A DNA stretch of 64,000 nt from Cephalopachus bancanus (GCA_027257055.1 JAPVLO010001002.1:248001-312000); one strand, 5' to 3'; counted from the stretch's first letter, positions 1-11,259 are shown. Numbers and translations: made by a program. Notes: generated by a model from the letters alone, not told the origin.

Positions 1-797
1 AAAATAAAGAGCAATGATTTCCAATTCCAGAACAGGGAGCCATTTAAGCTCTATTTTTAGCATGTCTCGATTACCTGTGAAGTGGCATATGGCTCCTGTA
101 ATTCCCCAAAGCGTGAGAGCATTAAAAGATTGAAGTGCCTGGGATAAATGGGTTGGTCCCCAAATGATTGTACACAGACTGACCAAAGCAGACAGCCAAC
201 ACCCCAGTTGACCCAATGGGCTTTCAAAGGGACCTGCCATCATGCTGCAATCTCCTAGCCGTTAGCAACGGTTCTAATATTAAGCCAAATGATGGAGGAG
301 TTTCCACTACCAATTTATGATATTGAAGACTTTATGTTTTTGACCGGAGGACATTTTATAAGCAATTACACCCTAGGGAAGAAGAAGAATCCTGAATCAA
401 AGCACCAGGGACTGGTTCAGGCTAAAGTACAGCAAGAAGAAAAGCATCTTGTGTTGCAGGGTATACTGGGGCCCAGTGACACTTCCCTAAAATGCAGGAT
501 GAGAGCCCTGCAGAAATGAGCCCTCTTGGCTCCCTTTATCTCAGATCTACTGTGCACAACTCAGGGCACTTGAATGTGCTTCATTACGTACCCAGGAGGA
601 AGTGTGGCAAGTCTGAAAGCTGCCCACAACTAAGAAAGATAAAGGAGAAGATTTCTTCTGCGATGGAGCCATAGCAGGGAAATTTTGGAGGAGAGAGCAA
701 AACAAGCCAGCTGCCCTGATAGCAATGTGCACACTTCACAAGGGGCCAATCATCCATTAGTCTTTTCTTGTCAAGGTCAATGTAAAAGAAATTTCTG
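1..797. other. Unassigned non-repeat stretch
   Basis: No recognisable interspersed repeat, exon with convincing splice sites, or RNA gene. The short open frames here (60-76 codons) have no flanking splice signals or family resemblance and look like chance. If the minus-strand gene starting in the CpG island is real, this is probably its intron 1 or the sequence beyond it. Confidence 0.4.
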
Positions 798-1141
798 AAG
801 GCCAGGCCTATAATTCCAGCATTTTGGGAGGCCGAGGTGGGAGGCTTACTTGAAGTCAGAAGTTCAAAATCATCCTAGGAAACAAGAGGCCCTAATCTCT
901 AAAAAAAAATTAATAATAATCAAAATAAATAATTTAGCTGGGTGTGGTGGCACACATCTGAAGTCCCAGCTATTCAGGAGGCTGAGGCAGGAGAATCACT
1001 GGAGCCCATGAGTTTGAGGTTACAGTGAGCTATGATTATACCACTGCACTCCAGCTTGGGCAACAGAGCAAGACCCAGTCTCGAAAAGGAAAGAAAAGAA
1101 AAGAAACAAAAAGAAAAGAAGAAAACAGAGAGAGAGAAAAA
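798..1141 (+). mobile_element. Alu (old, J-like), plus orientation
   Basis: The left arm starts 'ggccaggcctataattccagc', the right arm contains 'gctgggtgtggtggcacac', and the 3' end is 'actccagcttgggcaacagagcaagac' followed by a long degenerate A/G-rich tail of aaaag units. It is an old, diverged copy. Its tail abuts the next, oppositely oriented Alu, giving a head-out inverted Alu pair. Confidence 0.9.
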
Positions 1142-1156
1142 AATACATTGCTGATT

Positions 1157-1457
1157 TTTTGTTTGTTTTTGTTTTTTGAGTCAGAGTATCACTCTGTTAC
1201 CCAGGCCAGAGTGCAGTAGCACGCTCGCAGCCACCGCAGCTTTGACTTGCTGGGCTCAGGCGATCCTTCTGTATCAGCCTTCCAAGTAGTTGGAACTGCA
1301 GGTGTGCACCACCATAGCCAGCTAATTTTTCTTGGTTTATTGTAGAGACAAGATCTCACCGAGTTGCCCAGGCTGGTCTCGAACCCCTGGGCTCAAGCAA
1401 TCCCTTGCCTCGGCCTCCCAGAGTGCTTGGATTACAGGCATGAACCACCACGCCTAG
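1157..1457 (-). mobile_element. Alu, minus orientation
   Basis: A T-rich start and 'gagtcagagtatcactctgttacccaggc' through 'gattacaggcatgaaccaccacgcctag' is a reverse-oriented dimeric Alu. It sits only about 15 bp from the preceding plus-strand Alu, so a transcript across the pair could fold into a long imperfect duplex. Confidence 0.9.
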
Positions 1458-1804
1458 AGAGAAATATTGCTGTTAATAGCTGATCAAGTGTCATAGGAAG
1501 ATTCTTGTACATATGGCTGAAGTGGTTTGCACACAAATGCTGTTGTCCTGCCAAAATTCTCCTATGGATGGTATCACAATAATTTTACATATTTTTTAGA
1601 CCTCTCATGAGAGAAATACTTTCCACACATGTAACTAGACCTTACAACATGACGGGGCCAAGAGCAGGGAAGACTAAGCAGTGCTGACTTCCTGTTGACC
1701 ATGTGTGATGTGCATTTGAGTAGGAGACATCAATAAGTGATACTATTAAATACTAATTTCTGACCTGGTTTGGGAAAATGAAGCTCTGGCTTTAGAGTCA
1801 TATG

Positions 1805-1930
1805 TTGTTTTCACTCACTCAACAAATATTTTTTTCTTTTTCTGTCTGTTCTAGATGAGACACTGTCCAGGTGTAGTGTACCAGCAGAGACGGGGAGGCC
1901 TTAGAAGGCCATGGTCTTTGCCTGGGCACT
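1805..1930 (+). repeat. L2-like 3' fragment
   Basis: 'cactcactcaacaaatatt' followed by a decayed 'gagacactgtccaggtgtagtg' resembles the 3' end of LINE2. It is short and diverged. The flanks (1458-1804 and 1931-2640) hold nothing I can assign. Confidence 0.4.
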
Positions 1931-2645
1931 AGGGAAAAAAATGCTCACAGAGCATGATTTTCGGAGTCCTTGCAGTCCTTGCTGGGACTCTGTGAACCAG
2001 CACGTGCCTTCTCCTCAAGCAGTGACCCTTCTCCAGGGCTTCAGGAAACAGCCAAGTTAGGGGTGGGGAGGGAGGGAGGAAAGGGAAGAGGGAATTATGT
2101 CTGGCTACAACAAATCGGATTTCCTTGTATTTTCCAGCAGACCAAGTAAAGCAAAGATAAATAAGGTGTCTCACAATCCCCTCTCAAAAATAAATAACTC
2201 ATCCTCAATTGGTGGTTTCTTCCTGTTTATAACTATAAACCCTAGGAAAATGAAATTGCAACTGCGGCATGCATGAATTATTTTAGTCAGACGTGCTATT
2301 CTCTTCTACCTCCTAAGCAAGAATTCATCAGCTCCAGGCTGAGAGCCAAGATTCCTCAAGACAGGGCCTAGGACAATATGGAGGGAAGGAAGGAAGGGAC
2401 CAAAGACTTAGCAGAGCCCAAGGAGGTGATGAAAACAGTGCTGCTGGATCCATCATGGGACAAATGAGTCTTGCTGGCTATGCCAAACTCCTAAGTCATA
2501 AGCACAGAAGGTATTTCCTACCTTATATACAAAAATGGATGTACATAAACTTGAAAAATTATCAGAAGGAAGTGATTGATGGCAGAAGAAAAAAATAAAG
2601 AAGACCTCTAAATCAGGCTGCCAAAAGGACTTGTAATCACTTCTC

Positions 2646-2743
2646 AAAGGCCCTCATCTCCAAATAACACCACATTGGAGATCAGGACTTAAACACAGGA
2701 ATGAGTCTTGCGGGATGGAGACACAAACGTTCAGTCCTTAACA
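2646..2743 (-). mobile_element. MaLR (MLT1/MST-type) LTR fragment
   Basis: 'aggccctcatctccaaataacaccacattggag' to 'gacacaaacgttcagtccttaaca' matches the reverse complement of the 5' part of a MaLR LTR. Only about 100 bp survive. Confidence 0.55.
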
Positions 2744-2767
2744 CATGCCAAAACAAACTTCTCTCTC

Positions 2768-3080
2768 TCAGCCAGTGTGCCTAAAATCCCAGTGCTTTGG
2801 GCGGCCAAGATAGGAGGATTGCTTAAGATCAGGAGTTTGAGACTAGTCTGGACAACATATTGAGACCCCCATCTTTATTTTTTAAATTGTTTTTAATTTT
2901 TTTCAATTTTTAATTTTATCGGCACGGTGGTGCATGCCTGTAGTTCCAGCTACTCAGGAGGCTGAAGTAAAAGAATCACTAGAGCCCAGGAGTTCAAGAC
3001 TGAAGTGAGCTATGATCGCACCACTGCACTCCAGCTTGGGTGACAGAGCAAGACGATGTCTTTAAAAAATAAGTTTAAAA
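2768..3080 (+). mobile_element. Alu, plus orientation, diverged
   Basis: Both Alu arms are recognisable ('cccagtgctttgggcggcc', 'ggcacggtggtgcatgcctg', 'cactgcactccagcttgggtgacagagcaagac'). The central linker is expanded to 'tttaaattgtttttaatttttttc'. Confidence 0.88.
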
Positions 3081-3261
3081 AATGATCTCCCTCTTATTCA
3101 CATACACACAACTGATGAGTACACAAGTTGAAGGGCCAAAGAGTATTAGGAAAAGGGATGAGTCCACCTACTATGTGAAGGAAATATATGATGAAGTGGT
3201 CTTCACACACAATAGGGTTCTATTCATAGTGTGCAAGTGTGGGTTTTTGCTGTTATTGTTT

Positions 3262-3562
3262 ATTTATTTATTTTTGTTGTTGTTGTTGTTGAGTTGAAGT
3301 CTCACTCGGTCTCCCAGACTGGAGTGCAGTGGCCGCTCCCGGCCACCGCAGCCTCGCCTGCTGGGCTCCGGTGATCCTTCCGCCTCAGCCTTCCAAGTAG
3401 CTGGAAATACAGGCATGCACTACCACGCCCGGCTGATTTTTTGATTTATTGTAGAGATGAGGTCTCGCTGCCCAGGCGGGTCTCCAACCCGCGGGCTCAG
3501 GCAATCCACTCACCTCAGCCTCCCAAAGGCACGGGATTACAGGCTGAGCCACCGAGCCCGGC
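3262..3562 (-). mobile_element. Young lineage-specific Alu, minus orientation
   Basis: It carries the derived window-specific features: 'gagttgaagtctcactcgg', 'ggccgctcccggccaccgcag', 'tttattgtagagatgaggtctcgctgcccaggcggg' (with the 5-bp linker deletion) and 'ccaccgagcccggct'. The poly(A) side shows tttg/ttg expansions (ttgttgttgttgttg). Confidence 0.93.
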
Positions 3563-3572
3563 TTGTTATTGT

Positions 3573-3685
3573 TTATTTGTAACACATCTGAGCCCCTACT
3601 ATGTGCCAGGAGCTTAATACGTACCGTGTCATTTAATCCTAGGGATGACAGCTGCTCTGTTTGCTTTCCTGAGGAAACTGCAAGT
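3573..3685 (+). repeat. MIR/L2-like fragment
   Basis: 'cccctactatgtgccaggagcttaatac' followed by 'catttaatcctagggatgacag' and 'cctgaggaaactg' resembles an old MIR or L2 3' end. Confidence 0.5.
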
Positions 3686-3997
3686 AGAATAGTAGTTGGG
3701 AATGCCCTTCAAAAAATAATGTGGCAAACAGAAGACCAGTGGATGGATGAAACTGTCACCCGTGAGAAAGGATGTAGACCTCAAAAATGTTTGCTTCTGT
3801 GATTATTGAGACATTTGACACCCAAGAGTCACAAAGTATCAGAAAACAATGTCCTGTCTTCAGCAAGTTCACCAGTTCCAACAACTTAATGCTTTTAAAA
3901 TATGTCCACAGCTGTGAGATTCGCAAAAATGCAATAATATGCAGCAGCAGAAACTGATCATTATCTCTAGTATCCACTATTTCTCTTTTTAGAAATA

Positions 3998-4214
3998 CAG
4001 GTATTCCTCAACTAATGATGGGGTTACGTCTGGATAAAACCATCAAAAGTTGAAAACACACTTTTGACTTGAAATATTCTGAACTTATGATGGGTTTATG
4101 GGGATGTAACTCCATCATCAAGTCAAGGAGCATACTGAATGCCGTGACACTTTCACACCATCAGAAAATCAAAAAACTTGTTAAATCAAACCATTATAAG
4201 TCAGGTATGGTCTG
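3998..4214 (+). mobile_element. Tigger-like non-autonomous DNA transposon
   Basis: The element begins 'caggtattcctcaactaatgatgg' and ends 'ccattataagtcaggtatggtctg', which are imperfect terminal inverted repeats. It is flanked by TA on each side (3996-3997, 4215-4216), as expected for Tc1/mariner-type insertion. It is a deletion derivative with no transposase frame. Family assignment is from the 'actta(c/t)gatgg' TIR motif. Confidence 0.7.
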
Positions 4215-4227
4215 TAGAACCCCTTCC

Positions 4228-4665
4228 TCTCCCAATAGTAGATAGAATAATGTCCCCTGAAATATGTCCATATCCTAACTCCTGGAACCTGTGAATATGT
4301 TAGCTAGCATGGCAGACGAGACTTTGTAGATTTGGGTAAGTTAAGGATCTTGAGATGGGGACAATATCCTGAATTAACTGGGTGGACCCAGCATAACCAC
4401 AGGGGTCTTTAAAAGATAGAAGAGGAAGGCAGAAGAGCCAGAAAAGGAAATGTGATGAAGGAAGCAGGGGTCAGGGTAATCTGAAGAAGAGACCAAGAGC
4501 CAAGGAATGCAGGCAGCTTCTAGAAGCTGGAAAAGGTAAGGAAAGGGATCCCTCACGAGAGTCACCAGCAGGTACTCAGCCCTGCCAACTGATTTTAGAC
4601 TTTGGATCTCCTGGAACCATAAGATAATAAATTAGTGTTGTTTGCAGTCATTACATTTGTGGTAA
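4228..4665 (+). mobile_element. MaLR (MLT1-type) solo LTR
   Basis: The recognisable order is 'gaataatgtcccctgaaatatgtccatatcctaactcctggaacctgtgaatatgtta', 'taaggatcttgagatgggga', 'ccaaggaatgcaggcagcttctagaagctgg' and 'aaccataagataataaattagtgttg'. There is no adjacent internal MaLR sequence, so this is a solo LTR. Confidence 0.75.
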
Positions 4666-5049
4666 TTTATCCCTCCACTTCCTTCTGCCAAGGGCTGGAA
4701 AATGGACACAGTGCTGGTGAGAGAAGAAACTTGGTTCTAAACGAGCTTGCAGAACAAAGCCAAGTGCCCATCCTGGCCTGGCCAGTGGTCAGCAGACCAT
4801 AGCCTAAGAGGGAAATAGTTATGCTATCTCGGGGTCTCTATGACAGCAGTTTAGCCTACACCCCAATACATCTGGAATACCAAATATTAGTGGGAATGGG
4901 GAGCAGCAGAAATGTTTACACTTTGGGACCACACATTTTGAAAATCAATTAGGCTTTCTCTTCTAAAGCTGAATGTTCATTTACTCTCTCCTTCCATGAA
5001 TATGTTATGTTCTTCATTCATTAGTTTGTTCATTCACTCATTTGTTGGG

Positions 5050-5300
5050 AACATATGCTGATACAACAATTTGGAGATTCTGCAACTCAAAACCCAGCAA
5101 AACCACTCCTTGCTATGTACTTTTATGAAATACGTTGCACACATGTACCAGCAACATTTATCAGAACGGTGATAGGAGGTCTGCTCATAGTAGCAAAAAA
5201 TGGGAAGCAATGCAAAAGTCCATCAGTGGGAGGAAGGGTAAATACACAGTGGCATATTCGAACAATGAAATGTCAGACAGGAAAAATAAATGAACTGCAA
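5050..5300 (+). mobile_element. L1M 3' ORF2/3'UTR remnant
   Basis: 'catagtagcaaaaaatgggaagcaatgcaaaagtccatcag' and 'aatacacagtggcatattcgaacaatgaaat' align in order with the C-terminal end of L1 ORF2. It is heavily mutated and non-coding. Confidence 0.7.
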
Positions 5301-5516
5301 ACTTAGAGACAGCAAGCAAGTCACAAGTCTCTGTGCAGTTTTGGTCCCGGTTTTATAAAATGAAAAACAAGCAAAACCAGACAATATGTTTTTAAGAGAT
5401 ACATATGGAAATGATAAAACTATTTCTTAAAAAAGAAAGGAAAGATGATTTTAAAAAGACTTATGGTGGTGATTTCCTCTAGGGGAGGGAAAAGGAGGGG
5501 ATAGAGCTGAAATACA

Positions 5517-5552
5517 TAGAGTGAGACTCCAATTCAAAAAAAAAAAAAAAAG
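5517..5552 (+). repeat. Orphan Alu 3' tail
   Basis: 'gagtgagactccaattc' followed by a run of A matches the last 35 bp of the neighbouring Alu (end at 5866) exactly, including the unusual 'aattc', with no Alu body before it. Confidence 0.6.
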
Positions 5553-5584
5553 AGTTCTATTTCTTACAATGAAAGATGGGTCCA

Positions 5585-5866
5585 GTCAAACACGATGGCT
5601 CACACCTGTAACCCAACACTTTGGGAGGTGGAGGTGAGAGGCTTACCTGAACTCAGGAATTCGAGACCAGCCTGAGCAACATGGCAAGACCTCGTCTCTA
5701 CAATAAATAAAAAATTAGCTGGGCATGGTGGTGCATGCCTGTGGTTCCAGTTACTGGGAAGGCTGAAGCAGAAGGATTGCCTGAGCCCAGTAGGTCAAGG
5801 CTGCGGTGGCCGTGAACGTGCCACTCCAGCCTAGGTGACAGAGTGAGACTCCAATTCAAAAAAAAA
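5585..5866 (+). mobile_element. Alu with intact 14-bp TSD
   Basis: It is flanked by a perfect target-site duplication GAAAGATGGGTCCA (5571-5584 and 5867-5880). It has the 'acaataaataaaaaattagc' linker of the lineage-specific group but an older body. Confidence 0.93.
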
Positions 5867-6289
5867 GAAAGATGGGTCCATAACTATATATTTTATAATG
5901 ATGCTTGATGCTATCACAGGACATCAAATGTCATAGCAGCGTCAGAATTGTTTTTAATGCCTAGCACTACATGAAAAGGCCTCATAGAGAGCTGCACAAA
6001 GGAAGGATTCTCTCAGTGGTTTGAAAAGAGAAGAGAGATGGCAGAACCAAGTGAACACAAAGCACTGCACAGCAGAAAGCAGTGCACGCTTTTCACACCG
6101 CCAAGCAGCAACCTCATTGCCGAAGCACGCCATCGTATCTCTATTAGTGTCGATTTGCACTTTGGTGGGTTAATTTATACTTAACTTGTGAATTCCTTTC
6201 AGGCTTATACTTGTAAAAGCAAACATAGCTTCTATAGAGTTAGGTACCTGTGTTTTCAAGTAGCATTATTATTCAAAAACGTAAGGCAA

Positions 6290-6573
6290 TTAAAAAGAAA
6301 TGAAGTTCTGACACATGCTACAATATGGATGAACCATGAGGACATTATGCTGAGTGAAATTAGTCAGTCATAAAAGACCACAAATTTCATGATTCCAACT
6401 ATAGAGGTACCTAGAGTAGTCAGATTCACAGAGACGGAAAGTGGAATGCTAGTTGCCAGGGATTGGTAAGGTATTACCGTTTGAGAAGATGCAGAAGTTC
6501 TGGAGATGGATAGTGGTGATGGTTGCACAACAATGTGAATATATTTCATGCCACTGAACTGCACACTTAAAAA
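6290..6573 (+). mobile_element. L1M 3' end, interrupted by two Alus
   Basis: 'caatatggatgaaccatgaggacattatgctgagtgaaat' and 'gtggtgatggttgcacaacaatg' are typical of the end of L1M ORF2 and its 3'UTR. The element resumes after the two Alus as 'ttatgccatgaatattttactac' near 7219-7255. Confidence 0.8.
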
Positions 6574-6584
6574 TGTTAAAATAG

Positions 6585-6900
6585 CTGGGCTCGGTGGCTC
6601 AGCCTGTAATCCCGCGCCTTTGGGAGGCTAAGGTGAGTGGGTTGCCTGAGCCCGCGGGTCCGAGACCCGCCTGGGCAACTTGGCGAGACCTCATCTCTAC
6701 AATAAATCAAAAAATCAGCCGGGCGTGGTAGCGCATGCCTGTAATTCCGGCTACTTGGAAGGCTGAGGCAGAAGGATCGCCGGAGCCCAGCATGTCGAGG
6801 CTGCGGTGGCCGGGAGTGGCCACTGCACTCCAGCCGGGAGTGGCCACTGCACTCCAGTCTAGGCAACAGAGTGAGACTCCAACTCAAAAAAAAAAAAAAA
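6585..6900 (+). mobile_element. Lineage-specific Alu with internal 24-bp tandem duplication
   Basis: The TSD TGTTAAAATAG is at 6574-6584 and 6901-6911. The body is the ancestral form of the local subfamily (undeleted 'gggcaacttggcgag'). A 24-bp unit in the right arm, containing 'gagtggccactgcactccag', is present twice in tandem (6810-6833, 6834-6857). Confidence 0.95.
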
Positions 6901-6919
6901 TGTTAAAATAGTAAATTTT

Positions 6920-7209
6920 GGCCAGGCGTGGTAGCTTAAGCCTATAATCCCAGCACTTTGGGAGGCCAAGGTGAGAGGACTGCCTAAACCCACAGATTCA
7001 AGAACAGCCTGGGCAGCTTGGCAAGACCTCATCGCTTCAGTAAATCAAAAATTAGCCGGGCATGGTACTGGGTGCCTATAGTTCCAGCTACTTGGAAAGT
7101 TGAGGTGGAAGGATCGCCTGAGCACAACAGGTTGACGCTGGGGTGGCTGTGAGTGTGCCACTGCACTCCAGCCTAGGCAAGGGAGTGAGACTCCAACTCA
7201 AAAAAAAAG
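6920..7209 (+). mobile_element. Alu, plus orientation
   Basis: The TSD GTAAATTTT is at 6911-6919 and 7210-7218. It inserted 9 bp downstream of the previous Alu's duplicated site, so the two events hit the same L1M A/T-rich target. Confidence 0.93.
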
Positions 7210-7255
7210 GTAAATTTTATGCCATGAATATTTTACTACAACAAAAAATAAACAA

Positions 7256-8507
7256 AAGCTAATAAACATCTTCTTAAAAGTTTAAGGCAAAGCAGGGATT
7301 CTTGGAAAATATTTTCCTTGTGAGGGGAACTTTAGCATTCATTTGAGAAATCCTGTTCTATTTTGTTTCTTTCGAAACTACCAGCAAGGAGGGAGTTTCA
7401 GAGTAACTAGACGTTATATTTCAGAAAACTGTCTTCTAACTTGATGTGTGTTCCTAAAATGTGCACCTTTCCTTCTTTCTAGATAAAAAGAACTTGCTCA
7501 AACAAGCACCCTTTGGTTTAACTGCTTATTTCATTGTGTGGTTCATAAAATGACCACATCACATCTTCCTTCAATTAGGGAAATGAAAGTTAAGTAAAAT
7601 GTATCACTGAGTGAAACTTTAGATATCTTTGAATCTTCCTGGTTATCAGATCTTACACTTAAACAGGCACTCAATAAACACTTGTAGAATTTAATTGAAT
7701 TCCAATATACAGCAGTGTCGAGTCAACTGTTTTGTTTGTCCTGCAAATTCAAGTGAGTTTATGCTCACAATTTAAAAATGCAACAAAAGGGGAAAGTACA
7801 TGGTACGAATTAACTACCAAGTATTCTTACATTCATTATTGTGAATTTTAGAACTTTCACAGAAACTTGCCCCTGAGAGGGCATTATAACTATTCAACTA
7901 ATTTTTTTGCCAGGTTCATGGGCTGACATTGGCATACACTTGGTGGCTGAAGAACGAATATTTTCCACAGTGCTGTCCATGAACAAAACTGAGGTATCAT
8001 AATGGCAAGGCTTTGAGATGGTTCTTTCAGCCTTTCTTGGCACCCTTTGAAGTCCGCTGAAACTAAAAGCATCATTTTGCAGGGGACGGCATGATGACAA
8101 CACAAAATTAAGCTCGAAACCGCAAGGGAATTATGAAAGCCCCAACTTTTTCCCTGCCAGTATGGGACTTAAATCCATATCTCAGCCAAATATGAAGTTA
8201 CATTGATGACCTTCATATTTGGCCTTCAGCACACAGTTTTCCCTATGGTTCTGGGAAACAAATTTCCTTTAAATGACAGCCAGGTAGTGAAAGTAAAAGA
8301 ACGGTGAAGGGGGGGGAAGAAAGAGAAGGAACCAAACTCCCAAGGGTTTTATCTTTGCATATCCTGATCCCACAGCTCAACTCAAGACCAGAATTAATCA
8401 TCTCAAAATAGTGCAAATGATGCAGTAAGACAGGGACAGCGCTGTGGACCACGAAAGCCCAAATGTAGTTTCCGGTAGAGGTGTCAATCGATCTCTGCCT
8501 CCATCTA

Positions 8508-8510
<3 letters not shown>
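7256..8510. other. Mostly unassigned sequence
   Basis: About 1.2 kb without a supported gene. The only hint is 'ggcactcaataaacacttgtagaat' (about 7662-7690), similar to an L2/MIR 3' end. The two overlapping open frames at 7890-8105 have no splice context. Confidence 0.35.

Positions 8511-8513
<3 letters not shown>

Positions 8514-8602
<89 letters not shown>
8514..8602. repeat. Compound (TC)n-(CA)n microsatellite
   Basis: An uninterrupted run of about 28 TC dinucleotides switches at 8569 directly into about 17 CA dinucleotides with no spacer. The perfect arrays suggest high length polymorphism. The long frames translated through it are repeat artefacts. Confidence 0.97.
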
Positions 8603-8604
<2 letters not shown>

Positions 8605-8829
8605 GCACATATAGAAGGAATGCTAAGCATGAGCACATAGTGTCTTGAACTGCAACTAAAAGCAAACACCAGGAGGGCAAGTACCCTGCCAGTCCACATG
8701 TGACTATTGCCCTGGACTGAACTCCTCTTCTTCATAGGCCATTCCCATCATTCAGGGATCTATGGAAACAAAGAATGGATATAAAATGCCACCCTGCCTA
8801 CAACTTAATTTCCTTACAGGATAAACGAG

Positions 8830-8900
8830 GAATATATGTTCATCACCTCCTTATTTATAACATCAAGATCATGGAAGCAACCTAAATGTTCAAATGATAG
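8830..8900 (+). mobile_element. L1 ORF2 fragment
   Basis: 'atatatgttcatcacctccttatttataacatcaagatcatggaagcaacctaaatgttc' is a diverged match to the L1 ORF2 3' segment that normally reads 'caatagcaaagacttggaaccaacccaaatgtcc'. The polypurine tract starts where the L1 match ends. Confidence 0.6.
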
Positions 8901-9500
8901 GGAGGGAGGAAAGTTGAGGAGAGACGACAGGATGGAGAAAGGGAGGGAAAGAGAGAGAAAGAGAAGGGTGGGGGTGGGGGAAAGGAGGGAGGGAGAAGTG
9001 GGCAGAAGAAGACAGGCTTAGTAAGAACAGGAGAGGAAGTGTGGAGAAGGGGGGCAAGGAAGAAAAAGGATGTGGGTGAGAAGGGTATAGACACAAGGCC
9101 CAGGAGAGGAGGGGTGAGGAAGAGAGAGAACAGTAGAAAGAAGGGCTGGGGAGAAAGGGGCCAACCACAGAGGGGCTGAGAGAAAGGGGAGAGAAAGCTG
9201 GAGTGAGGAGGGTAGAGAGGTGGATGGAGTATGGAGTGAGAGGGTCAGGGAGAGGGAGGGAAGGGTGAAGAGAAGGTATGGGGAGAGGGGGTTAGGAAGA
9301 GAAGGTGGGGAGGGAGACGTGGGAGTGGGGAGTGGGAGAGAGATAAAGGGACAAAGAGCAAAGAGTAGGTGGGAAGAGAGAGGATCTGGATGAGAGGGTG
9401 TGAGGGAGAGAGGTGGGGGGAGTGAGGGATAAGCAACAAGGTGAGGGGAGAGAAGGAGGGGAGAAAAAGAGAGGGAGAATGACAGGGAGAAGAGAGGCAT
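8898..9500 (+). repeat. ~600-bp polypurine tract (GGGA/GAGA-rich)
   Basis: The plus strand is almost entirely A and G for 600 bp, with only scattered single pyrimidines. It has no strict repeat unit but many GGGAGGGA and GAGAG blocks. A canonical G-quadruplex pattern (four or more G-runs with short loops) lies at 8966-8993. Open frames on the minus strand (Pro/Ser/Leu-rich) follow from composition. Confidence 0.95.
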
Positions 9501-9505
9501 TAGAG

Positions 9506-10534
9506 TGAGCGCCCTGGCTCCCTTCAGGAGCCTGCCTCTGCCCAGGAGTTAACTTGCCAGGCGGTGGCTGTTTTTCACAATGTTTTCATCTCTTCCTCCA
9601 TTTAAAAACCCACAGGTTCCCTAAAAGAGTCAGACATGTCACAACTGTACCCTTCCCCCACAGCATGCTATCACCAACCCATCCAAGGGCCCCTAAAGGC
9701 CCAGACACACTCTTTAAGTGCCACCAACACAATAGGAGACATGGAATGTAGTTACACAATTCAGGATCTCAAAGGGTAAAAGTAACCCCATTACTCTGAA
9801 ACAAGACTGTTCCCGGCTCAGACAGGGGCCCTTCCTCAGGAGAGCCTCATGGAAGGGACTCCTTGAGCATGAACCGAGCATCCTCCAGATCACCAGAGCA
9901 CAGGAGAGACCACACTCCCTCACACCAGTCATGCCCTGGTCAAGAGAAAGCCATGGAAAATGGGCACTCAGCATGCTCAGGGATTCTAGCATCCTCATTT
10001 ATAGTGCCTGTCCCAAGGAGGGCTCCACCAGCACCCCCTCCTCCCTGGGGACAGAGCCTCCTTTGGGCCATCACCATGTCTCAACACCCAGCACAACCCT
10101 GCACCAAGCAGGCCTTCCTTCAACATTTACACCAGAACTAGACCTGGGCACCTCCCTCCTCCCATGAGTGTGGGCACAAAGTAGCCACCTGTGTGCCTCG
10201 GGGGTGTGGGGGGAGACACCAACTCCAAGGGCTCAGAGTCTCACTAATAAGAATTTGGGGCTGGGACCAAATCAAGTCACCCTTAACAAGCAGGTGGAAC
10301 TGTGGCATGCATCCTGTGAACAGTCACACAGAAAGAACAAAGGGGACAGGGGCAAGGAGGAGAACCATGCCTGGTTCCAGGCTCTTCTCGGGACCAGCTC
10401 CTTCAGCAGGCACCCTTAGGTTGCATGAGAGGTCCCAGTGGGCCCTGGAAAAATGTCCTTTTTACAGGTTATTGGGCTCTGCTTGGCTTCTATCGCTTGA
10501 AGTCTTTACTACACACACAGCATGGAACTTAGTT
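9506..10534. other. Unassigned single-copy stretch
   Basis: About 1 kb of mid-GC sequence without a recognisable repeat. Overlapping open frames of 65-151 codons on both strands lack splice sites and family resemblance; the longest runs into the following Alu. I see no supportable gene. Confidence 0.35.
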
Positions 10535-10547
10535 AAGAACCGAGGCC

Positions 10548-10832
10548 ACTGGACACGGTGGCTCACACCTGTAATCCCAGCACTTTGGGAGGCAGAGGCA
10601 AGAGGGTTGCCTGGGTCCAGGAGTTCGAAACCAGCCTGGGCAACTTAGTGAGACCTCGTCTCTATAATAAATAAAAAAAATTAGCAAGCCGTGGTGGCAC
10701 ATGCCTATGGTTCCAGCTACTCGGAAGGCTGAGGCAGAAGGATCACCTGAGCCCAGAGGTCGAGGCTGTGGTGGCCGTGAGCACTCCAGCCTGGGCGACA
10801 GAGGGAGACTCCTACTCAAAAAAAAACCAAAA
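10548..10832 (+). mobile_element. Alu with 13-bp TSD
   Basis: Flanks are AAGAACCGAGGCC (10535-10547) and AAGAACCAAGGCC (10833-10845), one mismatch. Body: 'tggacacggtggctcacacc' to 'gggcgacagagggagactcctactc'. Confidence 0.93.
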
Positions 10833-10956
10833 AAGAACCAAGGCCTAAATGGGTTAAGATCCAGGACAAGGTTTCAACAGTTCAGAACCCAGAACAGTTG
10901 GGGTACACAACCTCCTAAAGAATGCTTCCAAGATCTACCTTCAAAATTGATGTGAT

Positions 10957-11256
10957 GGGCCACCCACAGGGGTTCACACCTGTAAGCCCAGCACTTTGGA
11001 AGGCCAAGGTGGGAAGATTGACTGAGCTCAGGAGTTCAAGACCAGCCTAGGCAGCATAGCAAGATCTAGTCTCTACAAAGAATCAAAAAATTAGCCGAGT
11101 GTGGTGGTGTGCGCCCGTAGTCCCAGGTACTGGGGATGCTGAGATGGAGGGATCACCTGAGTCCAGGAGGCAGAGGCTGCAGTGAGCTGTGATAGTGCCA
11201 CTGCACTTCAGCCTGGGTGACAGAGTGAGATCCCGACTCAAACAAAGAAAAAAATC
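10957..11256 (+). mobile_element. Alu (old, J-like), plus orientation
   Basis: 'gggccacccacaggggttcacacc' through 'cactgcacttcagcctgggtgacagagtgagatcccgactc' gives both arms. The linker 'acaaagaatcaaaaaattagcc' is the older form. Confidence 0.9.
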
Positions 11257-11259
11257 AGA

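Noticed and set aside
8890..9500. Minus-strand Pro/Ser/Leu-rich frames up to 160 codons.
   Set aside because: They translate the polypurine tract; no protein family or splice evidence.
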